This document shows positions 1-13,135 of a DNA stretch of 64,000 nucleotides, piece by piece (the stretch's first letter is position 1; the number at the start of each line of letters is the position of its first letter). This DNA comes from Massilia sp. H6 (lineage in GTDB: Bacteria > Pseudomonadota > Gammaproteobacteria > Burkholderiales > Burkholderiaceae_D), in assembly GCF_024802625.1 (NCBI RefSeq), contig NZ_CP103371.1, positions 3,286,001 through 3,350,000 of the forward strand, read 5' to 3'. Made by a program: the position numbers and the translations under genes. The notes beneath the pieces were generated by a model. It was given only the letters and a program-made list of their open reading frames with translations, was not told the DNA's origin and searched no databases.

Positions 1-3666
<3,666 letters not shown>

Positions 3667-3708
3667 ATTGCCGCGATGCCGGTCACGGGCGCGCCGCCCT
3701 GCGACGCC

Positions 3709-6700
3709 TCAGCAGAAATCCCGGCTCTGCGAGCGCAGCTTGCCCAGCAGGTGCGACATGTCGACCAGCCGCTTGGCCACCAGGTGGCGCACCGCGCCCT
3801 GCTGCTGCCAGATCCCGTACACCCCCAGCAGCGGTGCATTGAGCACTTCGCGCCGCTGCTGCTCGACCAGCGTCGGCCAGACGATGACGTTGATGTTCCC
3901 GGTTTCGTCTTCCAGCGTCATGAACAGCACGCCCTTGGCCGTGCCGGGGCGCTGGCGCACCGTGACCAGGCCGCAGGCACGCGCAAGCTGGCCGTCGGCA
4001 TAGTCCATCAAGGTCGATGCGGGCATGAAGCGCTTGGCCAGCAGCTGTTCGCGCAGCAGCGCCAGCGGATGGCGGCCCAGCGTGAGCCCCTGCGCGCGGT
4101 AGTCGCCCACAATATCGTCGGCCTCGGAGGGCGCCGCCAAGACCGGTGCTTCTTCGAGCGGCGCGACCGGGCGCAGCAAGTCCTTGTCGGGCACCGCGCC
4201 CACCGCCTGCCACAGGGCGTCGCGCCGGTGCCCGGCCAGCGTCTGCAGCGCATTGGCGCCGGCCAGCACCTGCAGGTCGCCCCGGTCGAGATGGGCGCGG
4301 CGGGCCAGGTCGGCTACGCTGGCGAACGGCCGGATCGCACGCGCGTCTTCGATACGGGCGGCCACGTCCTGTTTCAGTCCGCGCAGCAGGCCCAGTCCGA
4401 GGCGCACCGCCGGCTGGCGCGAACGGTCGAGCGCATCGAATTCTTCCAGTACCGAATCCCAGCCGCTGATGGCCACGTCCGCCGGCCTGACCTCGATGCC
4501 GTGGCGGCGCGCGTCTTGCACCAGCTGCGAAGGGCTGTAGAAGCCCATCGGCTGGCTGCACAGCAGGGCGCACAGGAAGGCGGCCGGTTCGTGGCACTTG
4601 AGCCAGGAGCTGGCATAGGCCAGCAGCGCGAAGCTGGCCGCATGTGATTCGGGAAAGCCGTATTCGCCGAAGCCCTGGATCTGGCTGAAGATCGCCTCGG
4701 CGAACTCGCGCGTGTAGCCGCGCTCGAGCATGCCGTGCACGATGCGCTCGTAATACTGCTCCAGGCCGCCCTTGCGCTTCCAGGCCGCCATCGCACGGCG
4801 CAGCTGGTCGGCTTCGCCCGGGGTAAAGCCGGCTCCGAGAATGGCCACCTGCATCACCTGCTCCTGAAAGATCGGCACGCCCAGCGTGCGCTCGAGCGCC
4901 ACCTTCATCTCGGGACTCGGATACACCACTTTCTCGAGACCCTGGCGCCGCCGCAGATAAGGGTGGACCATGCCGCCCTGGATCGGGCCGGGACGCACCA
5001 CCGCCACCTCGATCACCAGGTCGTAGAAGCGGCGCGGACGCATGCGCGGCAGCATGCTCATCTGGGCGCGCGACTCGATCTGGAACACGCCCACGGTATC
5101 GGCGGCGCAGATCATGTCATAGGTGGCGACGTCGTCGGCCGGGATGTCCTGCATCTCGAACAGGTTGCCGTGGCGCTGGCCGACCAGCTCGAGGCCGCGC
5201 CGCAGCATCGACAGCATGCCCAGCGCCAGCACATCGACCTTCATCAGGCCCAGTTCTTCGAGGTCGTTCTTGTCCCACTGGATCACGCTGCGCTCAAGCA
5301 TGGTCGCGTTTTCGATCGGAACCAGGCGCGAGAGCTTGCCGCGCGCGATGACGAAGCCGCCCGGGTGCTGCGACAGGTGGCGCGGAAAGTTCAGCAGCTT
5401 GTCGGCCAGCAGGGCCCACTGGCGCGCCAGGCGCGATTCCGGATCGAGGCCGGCCTCGGCCAGGCGCCCCAGCAGGTCGGCGCGGCCATCGAACCAGTGG
5501 TGGGTCTTGGCCACCTTCTCGACGATGGCCAGGTCGATGCCGAGCGCGCGCCCGCTGTCGCGCAGTGCGCTTTTCGGGCGGTAGCTGATCACCACCGCGG
5601 CGAGCGCGGCGCGGTCGCGACCATACTTGTTGTAGATGTACTGGATGACTTCTTCGCGGCGCTGGTGCTCGAAGTCGACGTCGATGTCGGGCGGCTCGTT
5701 GCGCTCTTTCGAGATGAAGCGCTCGAACAGCAGGCTGGCGCGGGCCGGGTCGACCTCGGTGATGCCGAGGCAGTAGCACACCGCCGAATTGGCGGCCGAG
5801 CCGCGTCCCTGGCACAGGATGTGTTGCGAGCGTGCGAAGCGCACGATGTCGTACACGGTGAGAAAGTAATGCTCGTATTTCATGTAGGCGATCAGCTCGA
5901 GCTCGTGCTCGATCTGGGCCTGGACCTTGGCCGGAATGCCGTCGCGAAAGCGCCGGTGCGCGCCGATATAGGTTTCCTGGCGCAGGTAGCTGCTGGCGTC
6001 GTGGCCGGGCGGGACGACTTCGTCGGGATATTCGTAGCGCAGCTCGTCCAGCGAAAACGTGCACAGGCGCGCGATGCGCACCGTTTCGCCCAGCGCTTCG
6101 CGCGAATAGATGTTCGCCAGGCGCAGGCGCGCGCGCAGGTGCTGCTCGGCGTTCTGCGCCAGCCCGTAACCGCATTCGGCCACCGGCTTTTTCAGGCGCG
6201 TCGCGGTGAGCGTATCTTGCAGCGGTTTGCGCGAGCGCACGTGCATCACCACGTGGCCGAGCGCCGTGATCGGCAAGCCATGCTGCCAGCCCACCTCTTC
6301 CACCGTCATGCGGTGCGCCTCGTCGAAGGCGCGGTGCAGCAGCGCCAGGCCCAGCCAGGAGCGGCTCGGAAAGGTACTGGCCATCCAGGCGGCCTGCGCA
6401 TGCAGGCGGTCGACGTCCTGCGGCTCGTGCCCCGGATAGGCGGGCAGCAGGATCGCCAGGCAGTCGGGCAGGTGTTTCAGGTGCGCGTGGGCGGGCGCGG
6501 GGTCGGCCAGGTCTTCCGGCATGAGGAAATAGCTGCCCTTCTCGCTGCGGGTGCGGCCAAGCGTGATGAACTCCGCCAGGTTGCCATAGCCATTGCGATT
6601 CTTGGCCAGCAGCACCAGCGACAGCGCGGCGCTGCCGTCCGGGTTGCGAAGGTGAAAATGGGCGCCGATTACCAGCGGCAGGCCGGCCTTTTTTGCCTCG

Positions 6701-6891
6701 GCATGGGCCCGTACCACGCCGGCCAGCGAACACTCGTCGGTCAGCGCCAGCGCAAAATAATCGAGCTGCACCGCCCGCGCCACCAGCTCTTCCGCGTGCG
6801 AGGCCCCTTCGAGAAAGGAGAAGTTCGACAGGCAGAACAATTCTGCATACGGCGGCAAGGCCTGGGGCGGCGGTGAAAACAGATCGGTCAT
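3709..6891 (-). CDS. dnaE2: Error-prone DNA polymerase III alpha subunit DnaE2 (ImuC)
   Basis: DnaE2/ImuC is the catalytic polymerase of the damage-induced ImuA-ImuB-DnaE2 mutasome, which performs mutagenic translesion synthesis. The protein has 1060 residues from ATG 6889-6891, starting MTDLFSPPPQ. Its N-terminal PHP domain begins YAELFCLSNFSFLEGASHAEEL, typical of DnaE2. The polymerase active-site segment EPPDIDVDFEHQRREEVIQY carries the catalytic acidic residues. Helix-hairpin-helix and OB-fold regions follow in the C-terminal third (ETGNINVIVWPTLVE). The frame is open further upstream, but that extension would include the LexA box, so the downstream ATG is preferred. A perfect LexA box lies at 6940-6955. 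The partner genes imuA and imuB are about 19 kb away rather than adjacent. Confidence 0.96.
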   Translation of the reverse strand: MTDLFSPPPQALPPYAELFCLSNFSFLEGASHAEELVARAVQLDYFALALTDECSLAGVVRAHAEAKKAGLPLVIGAHFHLRNPDGSAALSLVLLAKNRNGYGNLAEFITLGRTRSEKGSYFLMPEDLADPAPAHAHLKHLPDCLAILLPAYPGHEPQDVDRLHAQAAWMASTFPSRSWLGLALLHRAFDEAHRMTVEEVGWQHGLPITALGHVVMHVRSRKPLQDTLTATRLKKPVAECGYGLAQNAEQHLRARLRLANIYSREALGETVRIARLCTFSLDELRYEYPDEVVPPGHDASSYLRQETYIGAHRRFRDGIPAKVQAQIEHELELIAYMKYEHYFLTVYDIVRFARSQHILCQGRGSAANSAVCYCLGITEVDPARASLLFERFISKERNEPPDIDVDFEHQRREEVIQYIYNKYGRDRAALAAVVISYRPKSALRDSGRALGIDLAIVEKVAKTHHWFDGRADLLGRLAEAGLDPESRLARQWALLADKLLNFPRHLSQHPGGFVIARGKLSRLVPIENATMLERSVIQWDKNDLEELGLMKVDVLALGMLSMLRRGLELVGQRHGNLFEMQDIPADDVATYDMICAADTVGVFQIESRAQMSMLPRMRPRRFYDLVIEVAVVRPGPIQGGMVHPYLRRRQGLEKVVYPSPEMKVALERTLGVPIFQEQVMQVAILGAGFTPGEADQLRRAMAAWKRKGGLEQYYERIVHGMLERGYTREFAEAIFSQIQGFGEYGFPESHAASFALLAYASSWLKCHEPAAFLCALLCSQPMGFYSPSQLVQDARRHGIEVRPADVAISGWDSVLEEFDALDRSRQPAVRLGLGLLRGLKQDVAARIEDARAIRPFASVADLARRAHLDRGDLQVLAGANALQTLAGHRRDALWQAVGAVPDKDLLRPVAPLEEAPVLAAPSEADDIVGDYRAQGLTLGRHPLALLREQLLAKRFMPASTLMDYADGQLARACGLVTVRQRPGTAKGVLFMTLEDETGNINVIVWPTLVEQQRREVLNAPLLGVYGIWQQQGAVRHLVAKRLVDMSHLLGKLRSQSRDFC

Positions 6892-6939
6892 CGGCAGCTG
6901 GTCTGCGAGCGTGCTACTGTGCTCGATAGACGAATAATA

Positions 6940-6955
6940 CTGTATAAAAACACAG
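6940..6955 (-). promoter_or_regulatory. LexA box (SOS operator) of dnaE2
   Basis: CTGTATAAAAACACAG matches CTGT-N8-ACAG exactly and is flanked by TA on both sides (6938-6957), matching the E. coli-type consensus. It is 48 bp upstream of the dnaE2 start codon. The palindrome also lies in the shared intergenic region with the rightward M61 peptidase gene, but it is farther from that start (7099). Confidence 0.9.
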
Positions 6956-7098
6956 TATAACCGAGCCGACCCCGGCCACAAGGAAAAGTCGAAGGCGACA
7001 ACGCGCCGTTGTCCCTACAGGCCCGCCGAGGCTGTCCGTGGCAGGCAAGCTGGTATACACTTCCGCGCACTTTCACCGAGCTACTGCCTACCGCGGAC

Positions 7099-8919
7099 AT
7101 GAAAACACTACTGGCCTACGCCCTCCCCCTGATCCTGTTCGGCGCTGCTGCTACTGCGCGCGCCGACGTCGACTACCAGCTGCGCATCACCGACGCGGCC
7201 CAGCACCTGGCCGAAGTGCGCGCCAGCTTCCCGGCCACTTCCGGCACCACGCTCGACGTGCAGATGCCGACCTGGCGCACCGGCCGCTACAACGTACTGA
7301 ACCTGGCCAACGGCGTGCGCCTGTTCAAGGCCTTCGATGCCAAGGGCGCGCCGCTGCCGGTGGCCAAGACCGACAAGGGCACCTGGCAAGTCCAGACCAA
7401 GCCGGGCGACGCGGTGACCGTGCAGTACGAGCTGTATGCCAACACGCTGGGCGAACGCACCCGCCACATCGACGACACCCACGCCTATCTCGACGCCAGC
7501 GGTGTGTTCGTCTACGCCGCACCGTTTCGCAAGGAGCCGGTAACGGTAAAACTGGAGGTGCCGCAGGGCTGGCAATCGCGCTCGGGCATGGACGCGGGCG
7601 CCTGCGGCCACTGCTTCGTGGCGCCCGACTACGACGTGCTGGTCGACGCACCGATCGAGACCGGCATCCATGAGTTCTACACCGGGCAGGTAGATGGGCG
7701 CACGATCGAACTGGCGATCTGGGGCCAGGGCAATCACGACGGCAAGCAGATGATGCTTGACTTGAAGAAGATCGTGCTTGAAACCGCGAAGCTCTACGGC
7801 GGCAAGTATCCGTTCCAGCGCTACCTGTTCATCGTCCACGCCACCGACGGCGTTGGCGGCGCCACCGAGCACGCCAATTCCACCGTGATCCAGAAATCGC
7901 GCTGGGGCTTCGCGCCACGCAAGCCCTACCTGGACTTTTTGCGCACCGCCGCGCACGAGTTCTATCACACCTGGAACGTCAAGGCCTACCGTCCGAAAGA
8001 GATGGTTCCGTACGATTACCAGAACGAGAACTACAACCGCCTGCTGTGGGTCGCCGAAGGCCATACCTCGTATTTCGAGGAGCTGATCATGCTGCGCGCC
8101 GGCCTGGAAAAGCGCGACGAGTTCATGGAAGAATATGCCAAGCTGATCGACGACTACCTGCGCCAGCCGGGACGCTTCCAGCAAAGCGCGGCCGACGCCA
8201 GCTTCGACGAATGGATCGCGGTCGGCGGCGAACGCGCGCGCAATGCCTCGGTCAGCATCTATTCCAAGGGCCAGGTGCTGGCACTGATGATGGACATCGA
8301 GTTGCGTCGCCAGACCGGCGGCAAGAAGGGCCTCGAAGACGTGCACCGCATCCTGTTCGAGCAGCATTCGACCGCGCAGGGCGGCTACGACATCGCCGCG
8401 GTGCAGGCCGCGCTGCGTTCTGTCAGCGGCCAGGACTGGACCGGCTGGTGGAGTCGGTATGTAGACGGCACTGCCGACATCCCGTTCGACACGCTGCTGG
8501 CGCGGGTGGGGCTGCAAAAACTGGTCGACGTGCCCAAAGACCAGGAACAAAAAACCGAATGGTGGGCGGGCTGGACCCTGCGCGAAGGCAGTGACCCGGC
8601 GCTGGTCACCGCCGTCGAGCGCGACGGGCCGGCCTGGAAGGCCGGCGTGGTGGCGGGCGACACCCTGGTGGCGGTGAACGGGCTGCGCGTGTCGGCCAAG
8701 GACATCGGCGACCGGATGTCGCTCGCGAGCGCCGGCCCGTTCAAGCTGCACCTGTTTCGCCGCGACGCGCTGATGCAGCTGCCGCTCGCGCCCGTGCAGC
8801 AGCCAAAAGGCAAGGCCAAGCTCAAGGCGCTGGACAATGCCACTGGCGCGCAAAAGGCATTGAACGCGGCATGGCTGGGCGTGGCCTGGCCCCGGGACGA
8901 AGCAGCGAAAAAGCCTTAA
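7099..8919 (+). CDS. M61 family metallopeptidase with C-terminal PDZ domain, secreted
   Basis: M61 (glycyl aminopeptidase-like) peptidases are zinc enzymes. The 606-residue product starts MKTLLAYALPLILFGAAATARAD, a clear Sec signal peptide, so it is exported. An N-terminal beta domain (about 25-170) precedes the catalytic domain, which contains the zinc motif HEFYHTWNVKAYRP (near residue 290) followed by VAEGHTSYFEELI, supplying the third metal ligand. A PDZ-like module (about 510-570) contains ERDGPAWKAGVVAGDTLVAVNG. ATG 7099 is chosen because it places the signal peptide at the N terminus. An earlier in-frame start at 7009 would add 30 residues of non-signal sequence. The physiological substrate cannot be read from the sequence. 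Confidence 0.9.
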   Translation: MKTLLAYALPLILFGAAATARADVDYQLRITDAAQHLAEVRASFPATSGTTLDVQMPTWRTGRYNVLNLANGVRLFKAFDAKGAPLPVAKTDKGTWQVQTKPGDAVTVQYELYANTLGERTRHIDDTHAYLDASGVFVYAAPFRKEPVTVKLEVPQGWQSRSGMDAGACGHCFVAPDYDVLVDAPIETGIHEFYTGQVDGRTIELAIWGQGNHDGKQMMLDLKKIVLETAKLYGGKYPFQRYLFIVHATDGVGGATEHANSTVIQKSRWGFAPRKPYLDFLRTAAHEFYHTWNVKAYRPKEMVPYDYQNENYNRLLWVAEGHTSYFEELIMLRAGLEKRDEFMEEYAKLIDDYLRQPGRFQQSAADASFDEWIAVGGERARNASVSIYSKGQVLALMMDIELRRQTGGKKGLEDVHRILFEQHSTAQGGYDIAAVQAALRSVSGQDWTGWWSRYVDGTADIPFDTLLARVGLQKLVDVPKDQEQKTEWWAGWTLREGSDPALVTAVERDGPAWKAGVVAGDTLVAVNGLRVSAKDIGDRMSLASAGPFKLHLFRRDALMQLPLAPVQQPKGKAKLKALDNATGAQKALNAAWLGVAWPRDEAAKKP

Positions 8920-8998
8920 AGGGCCGGCACCGACCATAAAACACGGTTATACGGGAATAATGTTGTGCTAATGGTACATAGACATTGGTTGCCGCATG

Positions 8999-9017
8999 GA
9001 TAATGATTAGTATTCAA
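8999..9017 (+). promoter_or_regulatory. Fur-box-like site upstream of TonB-dependent receptor
   Basis: GATAATGATTAGTATTCAA matches 13 of 19 positions of the Fur consensus, including an intact GATAATGAT left arm. It lies immediately before the receptor's start region, where binding would block transcription or initiation. This suggests iron-repressed expression. The right arm is degenerate. Confidence 0.5.
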
Positions 9018-9031
9018 TTTTGCCTTTGGAG

Positions 9032-11428
9032 ATGTCTGTGTTCAAACTGAAACTGTTACCGCATTCGGTCCTGCTTGCCCTCTATGGCAGTGTCACCCTT
9101 GCCGCCGCGCCGGCCGCCGTCGCCCAGACTGCCGCGCCGGCCGCCCAGGAAGCATTTATCCCGAGCGTGACCGTGGTCGGATCGCGCCGCGTCGGCAATG
9201 CTTCGTCGGTCGATACCGCGGTGCCAGTGGACTTCATTCCGATGACCAAGGCGACCGAACAGGGTGGCCAGTTCGACCTGGCACAGGTACTCAACAACGT
9301 CTCGCCTTCGTTCAACTCCACGCGCCAGACCGGCGCCGACGGCGCCGACCTGGTCGATTCCGCCGCGCTGCGCGGCCTGGGTTCGGACCAGACCCTGGTA
9401 CTGGTCAACGGCAAGCGCCGCCACACCACCGCCCTGGTCAACCTGTTCGGCGCCCGCAATCGCGGCAACACCGGCACCGACATGAACGCGCTGCCGCTGA
9501 TGGCGATCCGTAACGTGCAGGTGCTGCGCGACGGCGCCGCCGCGCAATACGGCTCGGACGCGATCGCCGGCGTGATCAACATCGAACTGAAGAAAAACCT
9601 GGGCTGCGAATCGGTGCTGGGCTATGGCCAGTACAGCGAAGGCGACGGCGAAAACTGGCTGGCCTCGGCCTATTGCGGCGTCGCCGTGGCCGACGGCGTG
9701 CTGGGCATCACCGGCGAATACTACGACCGCGGGCGTTCGAACCGTGCCGAAGAAGGCAACCCGCGCATCATCGGCGACACCAAGGCCCAGAACAAGACCC
9801 TGTACGTGAACGGCGAATTCCCGGCCGGTCCGGGCAAGCTCTACCTGACCGCCGGCGTACAGACGCGCGACGCCTCGTCGGCAGCCTTTGCGCGCGGAGG
9901 CCTCGGCTCGGACGACATCCCATCGCGTAATTCGGCGGCCATGTACCCGAACGGTTTCGTGCCTTTCATCAACGGCGACGTCGATGACCGCTGGGGCACG
10001 CTCGGCTACCGCTGGCAGCTGGGCGAATGGAATGCCGACCTGTCGCAGACCTACGGCTACAACCGCCTGATGTACAACATCGCGAACACGCTCAACGCGT
10101 CGATCGCCAATCGCGACCTGGCAAATGGCGGCAAAGGCATCAGCGCCAGCCAGTTCGATGCCGGCGGTTTCTCGTTCCGCCAGGCGACCACCAACGTCGA
10201 CGTCAGCCGCTTCTACAGTGGCGTGATGAACGGCATGAACCTTGCCTTCGGCCTCGAGCACCGCCGCGAGAACTACAAGATCTTCGCCGGCGAAGCCGGC
10301 TCCTGGATCGACGTCGACGGCGTAGGTATGGGGGGCAACGCCGGCAGCCAGGGCTTCCCGGGCTTCCAGCCAGCCGACCAGACCGATGCCAAGCGCGATT
10401 CGAGCGCCGGTTATGTGGACATCGAAACCGACGTCACCGACCGCTTCAAGCTGCAAGCCGCGCTGCGTCACGAGCGCTATTCGGACTTCGGCTCGACCAC
10501 CACCGGCAAGCTGGCCGGCGCCTACCGCATCAACCCGCAGGTGCTGCTGCGCGGCTCGGTCAGCACGGGCTTCCGTGCGCCCTCGCTGCAGCAGGTCTAC
10601 TTCTCGTCGACCTTCACCGACTTTGTCAGCGGCCAGCCGCTGGACGTGGTGCTGGCGCCGAACGGCGGCCCGGTGGCAAATGCCGCCGGCATTCCGCAGC
10701 TCAAGGACGAACAGTCGAACAGCGCGACGCTGGGCCTGACCTGGTCGCCGACCCAGGCGCTTTCAGTCACCGCCGACCTGTACCGCATCAATATCGACGA
10801 CCGCATCGTGCTGTCGGGGCGTTTTGATGCCGACAACTACCCTGCCCTGGGCGCCACTTTGCAGCAGCTGGGCGTTGGTCAAGCGCAGTTCTTCGTCAAT
10901 TCGGTCGATACCAAAACCCAGGGCCTGGATGTGACGGTGTCGCACCGCGCCGACCTGGGCGCGGGCAAGCTCAATACCTTCCTCGCCCTGAATTTCGGCA
11001 AGACCGAAGTGACCGGCGTGCACGCCCCGAGCGCGCTCACCGGCTTCGAAGATGTCCTGCTGTCCGAGCGCGAGCGCCTGTTCATCGAAGAAGGCGCGCC
11101 GCGCCGCAAGGCCACGCTGGGCTTCGAATACGCGCTGGGCAAGCTGGAAAGCGCGCTGCGCATCGTGCACTTCGGCCCGCAAACCTTGGGCACCTTCTCG
11201 GGCCCGCCGGTACCAAACCAGTACTACGAGGCCAAGACCTCGGCCGATTTGTCGTTCACCTGGTCGTTCACCAACAAGACCAAGTTCACCGTTGGCGGCA
11301 CCAACATCTTCAACGTCAAGCCGACGCTGCAGGATGCGAACGAGACCGACAACGGCTTCAAGTACGAGAGCGTGCAGTTCGGCCTGAACGGCGCGGCCTT
11401 GTTTGCAAGGCTGTCGCACCGGTTCTGA
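9032..11428 (+). CDS. TonB-dependent outer-membrane receptor
   Basis: TonB-dependent receptors import siderophores or other large nutrients across the outer membrane using energy from TonB-ExbBD. The 798-residue product has a signal peptide ending around AVAQTAAPA. A plug domain follows (about 45-170), with ALRGLGSDQTLVLVNGKRRHTTALVN and VQVLRDGAAAQYGSDAIAGVINIELK. A 22-strand-type barrel ends in the terminal aromatic LSHRF. ATG 9032 directly abuts GGAG at 9028-9031. GTG 9038 sits 6 nt downstream of that GGAG and may be the true start, two residues shorter. A Fur-box-like sequence precedes it, hinting at iron or haem-type substrates, but the ligand is unknown. No adjacent transporter genes are seen. 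Confidence 0.92.
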   Translation: MSVFKLKLLPHSVLLALYGSVTLAAAPAAVAQTAAPAAQEAFIPSVTVVGSRRVGNASSVDTAVPVDFIPMTKATEQGGQFDLAQVLNNVSPSFNSTRQTGADGADLVDSAALRGLGSDQTLVLVNGKRRHTTALVNLFGARNRGNTGTDMNALPLMAIRNVQVLRDGAAAQYGSDAIAGVINIELKKNLGCESVLGYGQYSEGDGENWLASAYCGVAVADGVLGITGEYYDRGRSNRAEEGNPRIIGDTKAQNKTLYVNGEFPAGPGKLYLTAGVQTRDASSAAFARGGLGSDDIPSRNSAAMYPNGFVPFINGDVDDRWGTLGYRWQLGEWNADLSQTYGYNRLMYNIANTLNASIANRDLANGGKGISASQFDAGGFSFRQATTNVDVSRFYSGVMNGMNLAFGLEHRRENYKIFAGEAGSWIDVDGVGMGGNAGSQGFPGFQPADQTDAKRDSSAGYVDIETDVTDRFKLQAALRHERYSDFGSTTTGKLAGAYRINPQVLLRGSVSTGFRAPSLQQVYFSSTFTDFVSGQPLDVVLAPNGGPVANAAGIPQLKDEQSNSATLGLTWSPTQALSVTADLYRINIDDRIVLSGRFDADNYPALGATLQQLGVGQAQFFVNSVDTKTQGLDVTVSHRADLGAGKLNTFLALNFGKTEVTGVHAPSALTGFEDVLLSERERLFIEEGAPRRKATLGFEYALGKLESALRIVHFGPQTLGTFSGPPVPNQYYEAKTSADLSFTWSFTNKTKFTVGGTNIFNVKPTLQDANETDNGFKYESVQFGLNGAALFARLSHRF

Positions 11429-11443
11429 TCGACTTCGCTTGAT

Positions 11444-11474
11444 AAAAAGGTTCCGCATGCGGAACCTTTTTTTT
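11444..11474 (+). terminator. Rho-independent terminator after the TonB-dependent receptor
   Basis: A perfect 13-bp inverted repeat (11445-11470, arms AAAAGGTTCCGCA and its complement) ends in an uninterrupted run of eight T, starting 16 bp after the receptor stop codon. Confidence 0.92.
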
Positions 11475-11644
11475 CGGGCAACTGTCGGGCGGTTGCACAC
11501 TGCCAACACGTCGGGTGCGTAATGTTCGCTCCAGCACAGAAGCAGTGCGCCAATTGCGTATAATTCTTTAAGTAATGCTAGTTATCTTTTTGCAATATTT
11601 TTACAGTGCCCCCGTACCAGGTGCGTGGCCAGGATAAGTCGTTT

Positions 11645-13135
11645 ATGAATACCGCTACCAACACCCGCATCTCCACCGGCATCGCCGGACTCGACGACAT
11701 CCTGGGCGGCGGCCTGACGCCGCAGCGCGTCTACCTGGTAGAAGGTTCGCCCGGCGCCGGCAAGACCACGCTCGGGCTGCAGTTCCTGCTCGACGGCGTG
11801 GCCCAGGGCGAGTCCGGCCTGTACATCACCTTGTCCGAAACTGCCGACGAGCTCAAGGCGGTTGCGGCCAGCCATGGCTGGAGCATCGATGCGCTGGCGC
11901 TGTTCGAGCTGGCCGACGACTCCGAACTCGATCTCGATGCGCAGCAGTCAGTGTTCCACCCCTCCGAAGTCGAACTGGGCGAGACCACCCGCAAGGTCAT
12001 GGACCAGGTCGACCAGATCAAGCCGGTGCGGGTCGTGTTTGACAGCCTGTCCGAGATGCGCCTGCTGGCCCAGAACCCGCTGCGCTATCGCCGCCAGATT
12101 TTGGCACTGAAGCAGTTCTTCTCCTCGCGCGCCTGTACCGTGCTGCTGCTCGACGACAAGACCAGCCAGGCCGACCAGCACCTGCACAGCATCGCGCACG
12201 GTGTCATCAGCCTGGAGCAGATCGCCAAGGAATTCGGCAAGGAGCGCCGGCGCGTCCACATCATCAAGATGCGGGGCCTGCGTTTTCGTGGCGGCTACCA
12301 CGACTACACGCTCGACACCGGCGGCATCACGATCTATCCGCGTCTGGTGGCGGCCGAACACTCGAGCGCGTTCACGCCCGAGGTCGGGTCTTCGGGGTCG
12401 GACAGTTTCGACGCGCTGCTCGGCGGCGGCCTGGTGCGCGGCACCAATACCCTGATGGTCGGTCCTTCCGGAATCGGCAAGACCACGCTGTCGACCCGCT
12501 GCCTGCTGTCGGCACTCGAACGCGGCGAAAAGGCATCGTTCTACCTGTTCGACGAGGGCCTTGGCACCTATTTCGCACGCAGCAGCGCGCTTGGCATGGA
12601 TATGCGGCCTTACGCCGCCAGTGGCCAGCTCAGTATCCACCATATCGATCCGGCCGAGCTCTCGCCAGGAGAATTCGCGCAAATGCTGCGCAACGCGGTC
12701 GAGACGAGCGGGGTCAGCTTCATCATCATCGACAGCCTCAACGCCTACCTGCAGGCCATGCCGGGCGAGCAGTTCCTGATCCTGCAGATGCACGAACTGC
12801 TGTCCTACCTGAACCAGCAGGGCGTGACCACCATCCTGGTGCTTGGACAGCACGGATTGATCGGCGAAGTCAAATCCGACGTCGACCTGAGCTACCTGAG
12901 CGACAGCACGGTACTGCTGCGCTTTTTCGAGACCAACGGCCGCCTGCGCCGCGCCATTACCGTGATCAAGAGCCGCGCGGCCGAACATGCCCAGACCATC
13001 CACGAACTGCAGCTGACCCGCGACGGGATTCGCATCGGCAATCCACTCGAAGGCTTCGAAGGCGTCTTGAGCGGCCTGCCGACCTATCGCGGCATTACCC
13101 CGATGATGGGCACCCTGCCGCATGCCGAGAGCTAG
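11645..13135 (+). CDS. kaiC: KaiC-like double-domain RecA/RAD55-type ATPase
   Basis: KaiC-family proteins are tandem RecA-like ATPases; cyanobacterial KaiC is the clock autokinase, whereas proteobacterial homologues often pair with histidine kinases. The 496-residue product has two P-loops, GSPGAGKTT (domain 1) and GPSGIGKTT (domain 2). Walker B-like segments are VRVVFDSLSE and FIIIDSLNAY. By eye, the cyanobacterial Ser431-Thr432 phosphosite aligns with Ser416-Tyr417 (DLSYLSDST), so the Thr is replaced by Tyr. ATG 11645 is preferred over an upstream GTG (11606). A TATAAT lies at 11559-11564. The stop overlaps the following kinase gene by 14 nt, indicating translational coupling. No kaiA or kaiB is nearby, so a true oscillator is not supported by this window. 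Confidence 0.88.
   Translation: MNTATNTRISTGIAGLDDILGGGLTPQRVYLVEGSPGAGKTTLGLQFLLDGVAQGESGLYITLSETADELKAVAASHGWSIDALALFELADDSELDLDAQQSVFHPSEVELGETTRKVMDQVDQIKPVRVVFDSLSEMRLLAQNPLRYRRQILALKQFFSSRACTVLLLDDKTSQADQHLHSIAHGVISLEQIAKEFGKERRRVHIIKMRGLRFRGGYHDYTLDTGGITIYPRLVAAEHSSAFTPEVGSSGSDSFDALLGGGLVRGTNTLMVGPSGIGKTTLSTRCLLSALERGEKASFYLFDEGLGTYFARSSALGMDMRPYAASGQLSIHHIDPAELSPGEFAQMLRNAVETSGVSFIIIDSLNAYLQAMPGEQFLILQMHELLSYLNQQGVTTILVLGQHGLIGEVKSDVDLSYLSDSTVLLRFFETNGRLRRAITVIKSRAAEHAQTIHELQLTRDGIRIGNPLEGFEGVLSGLPTYRGITPMMGTLPHAES

Noticed and set aside
4735..6876. Rightward open frame opposite dnaE2
   Set aside because: Antisense to conserved polymerase motifs; protein looks like a reverse image with runs of His/Arg/Ala.
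11645..13135. A full circadian clock operon
   Set aside because: Only the KaiC-like ATPase is present; kaiA and kaiB are absent from the window.
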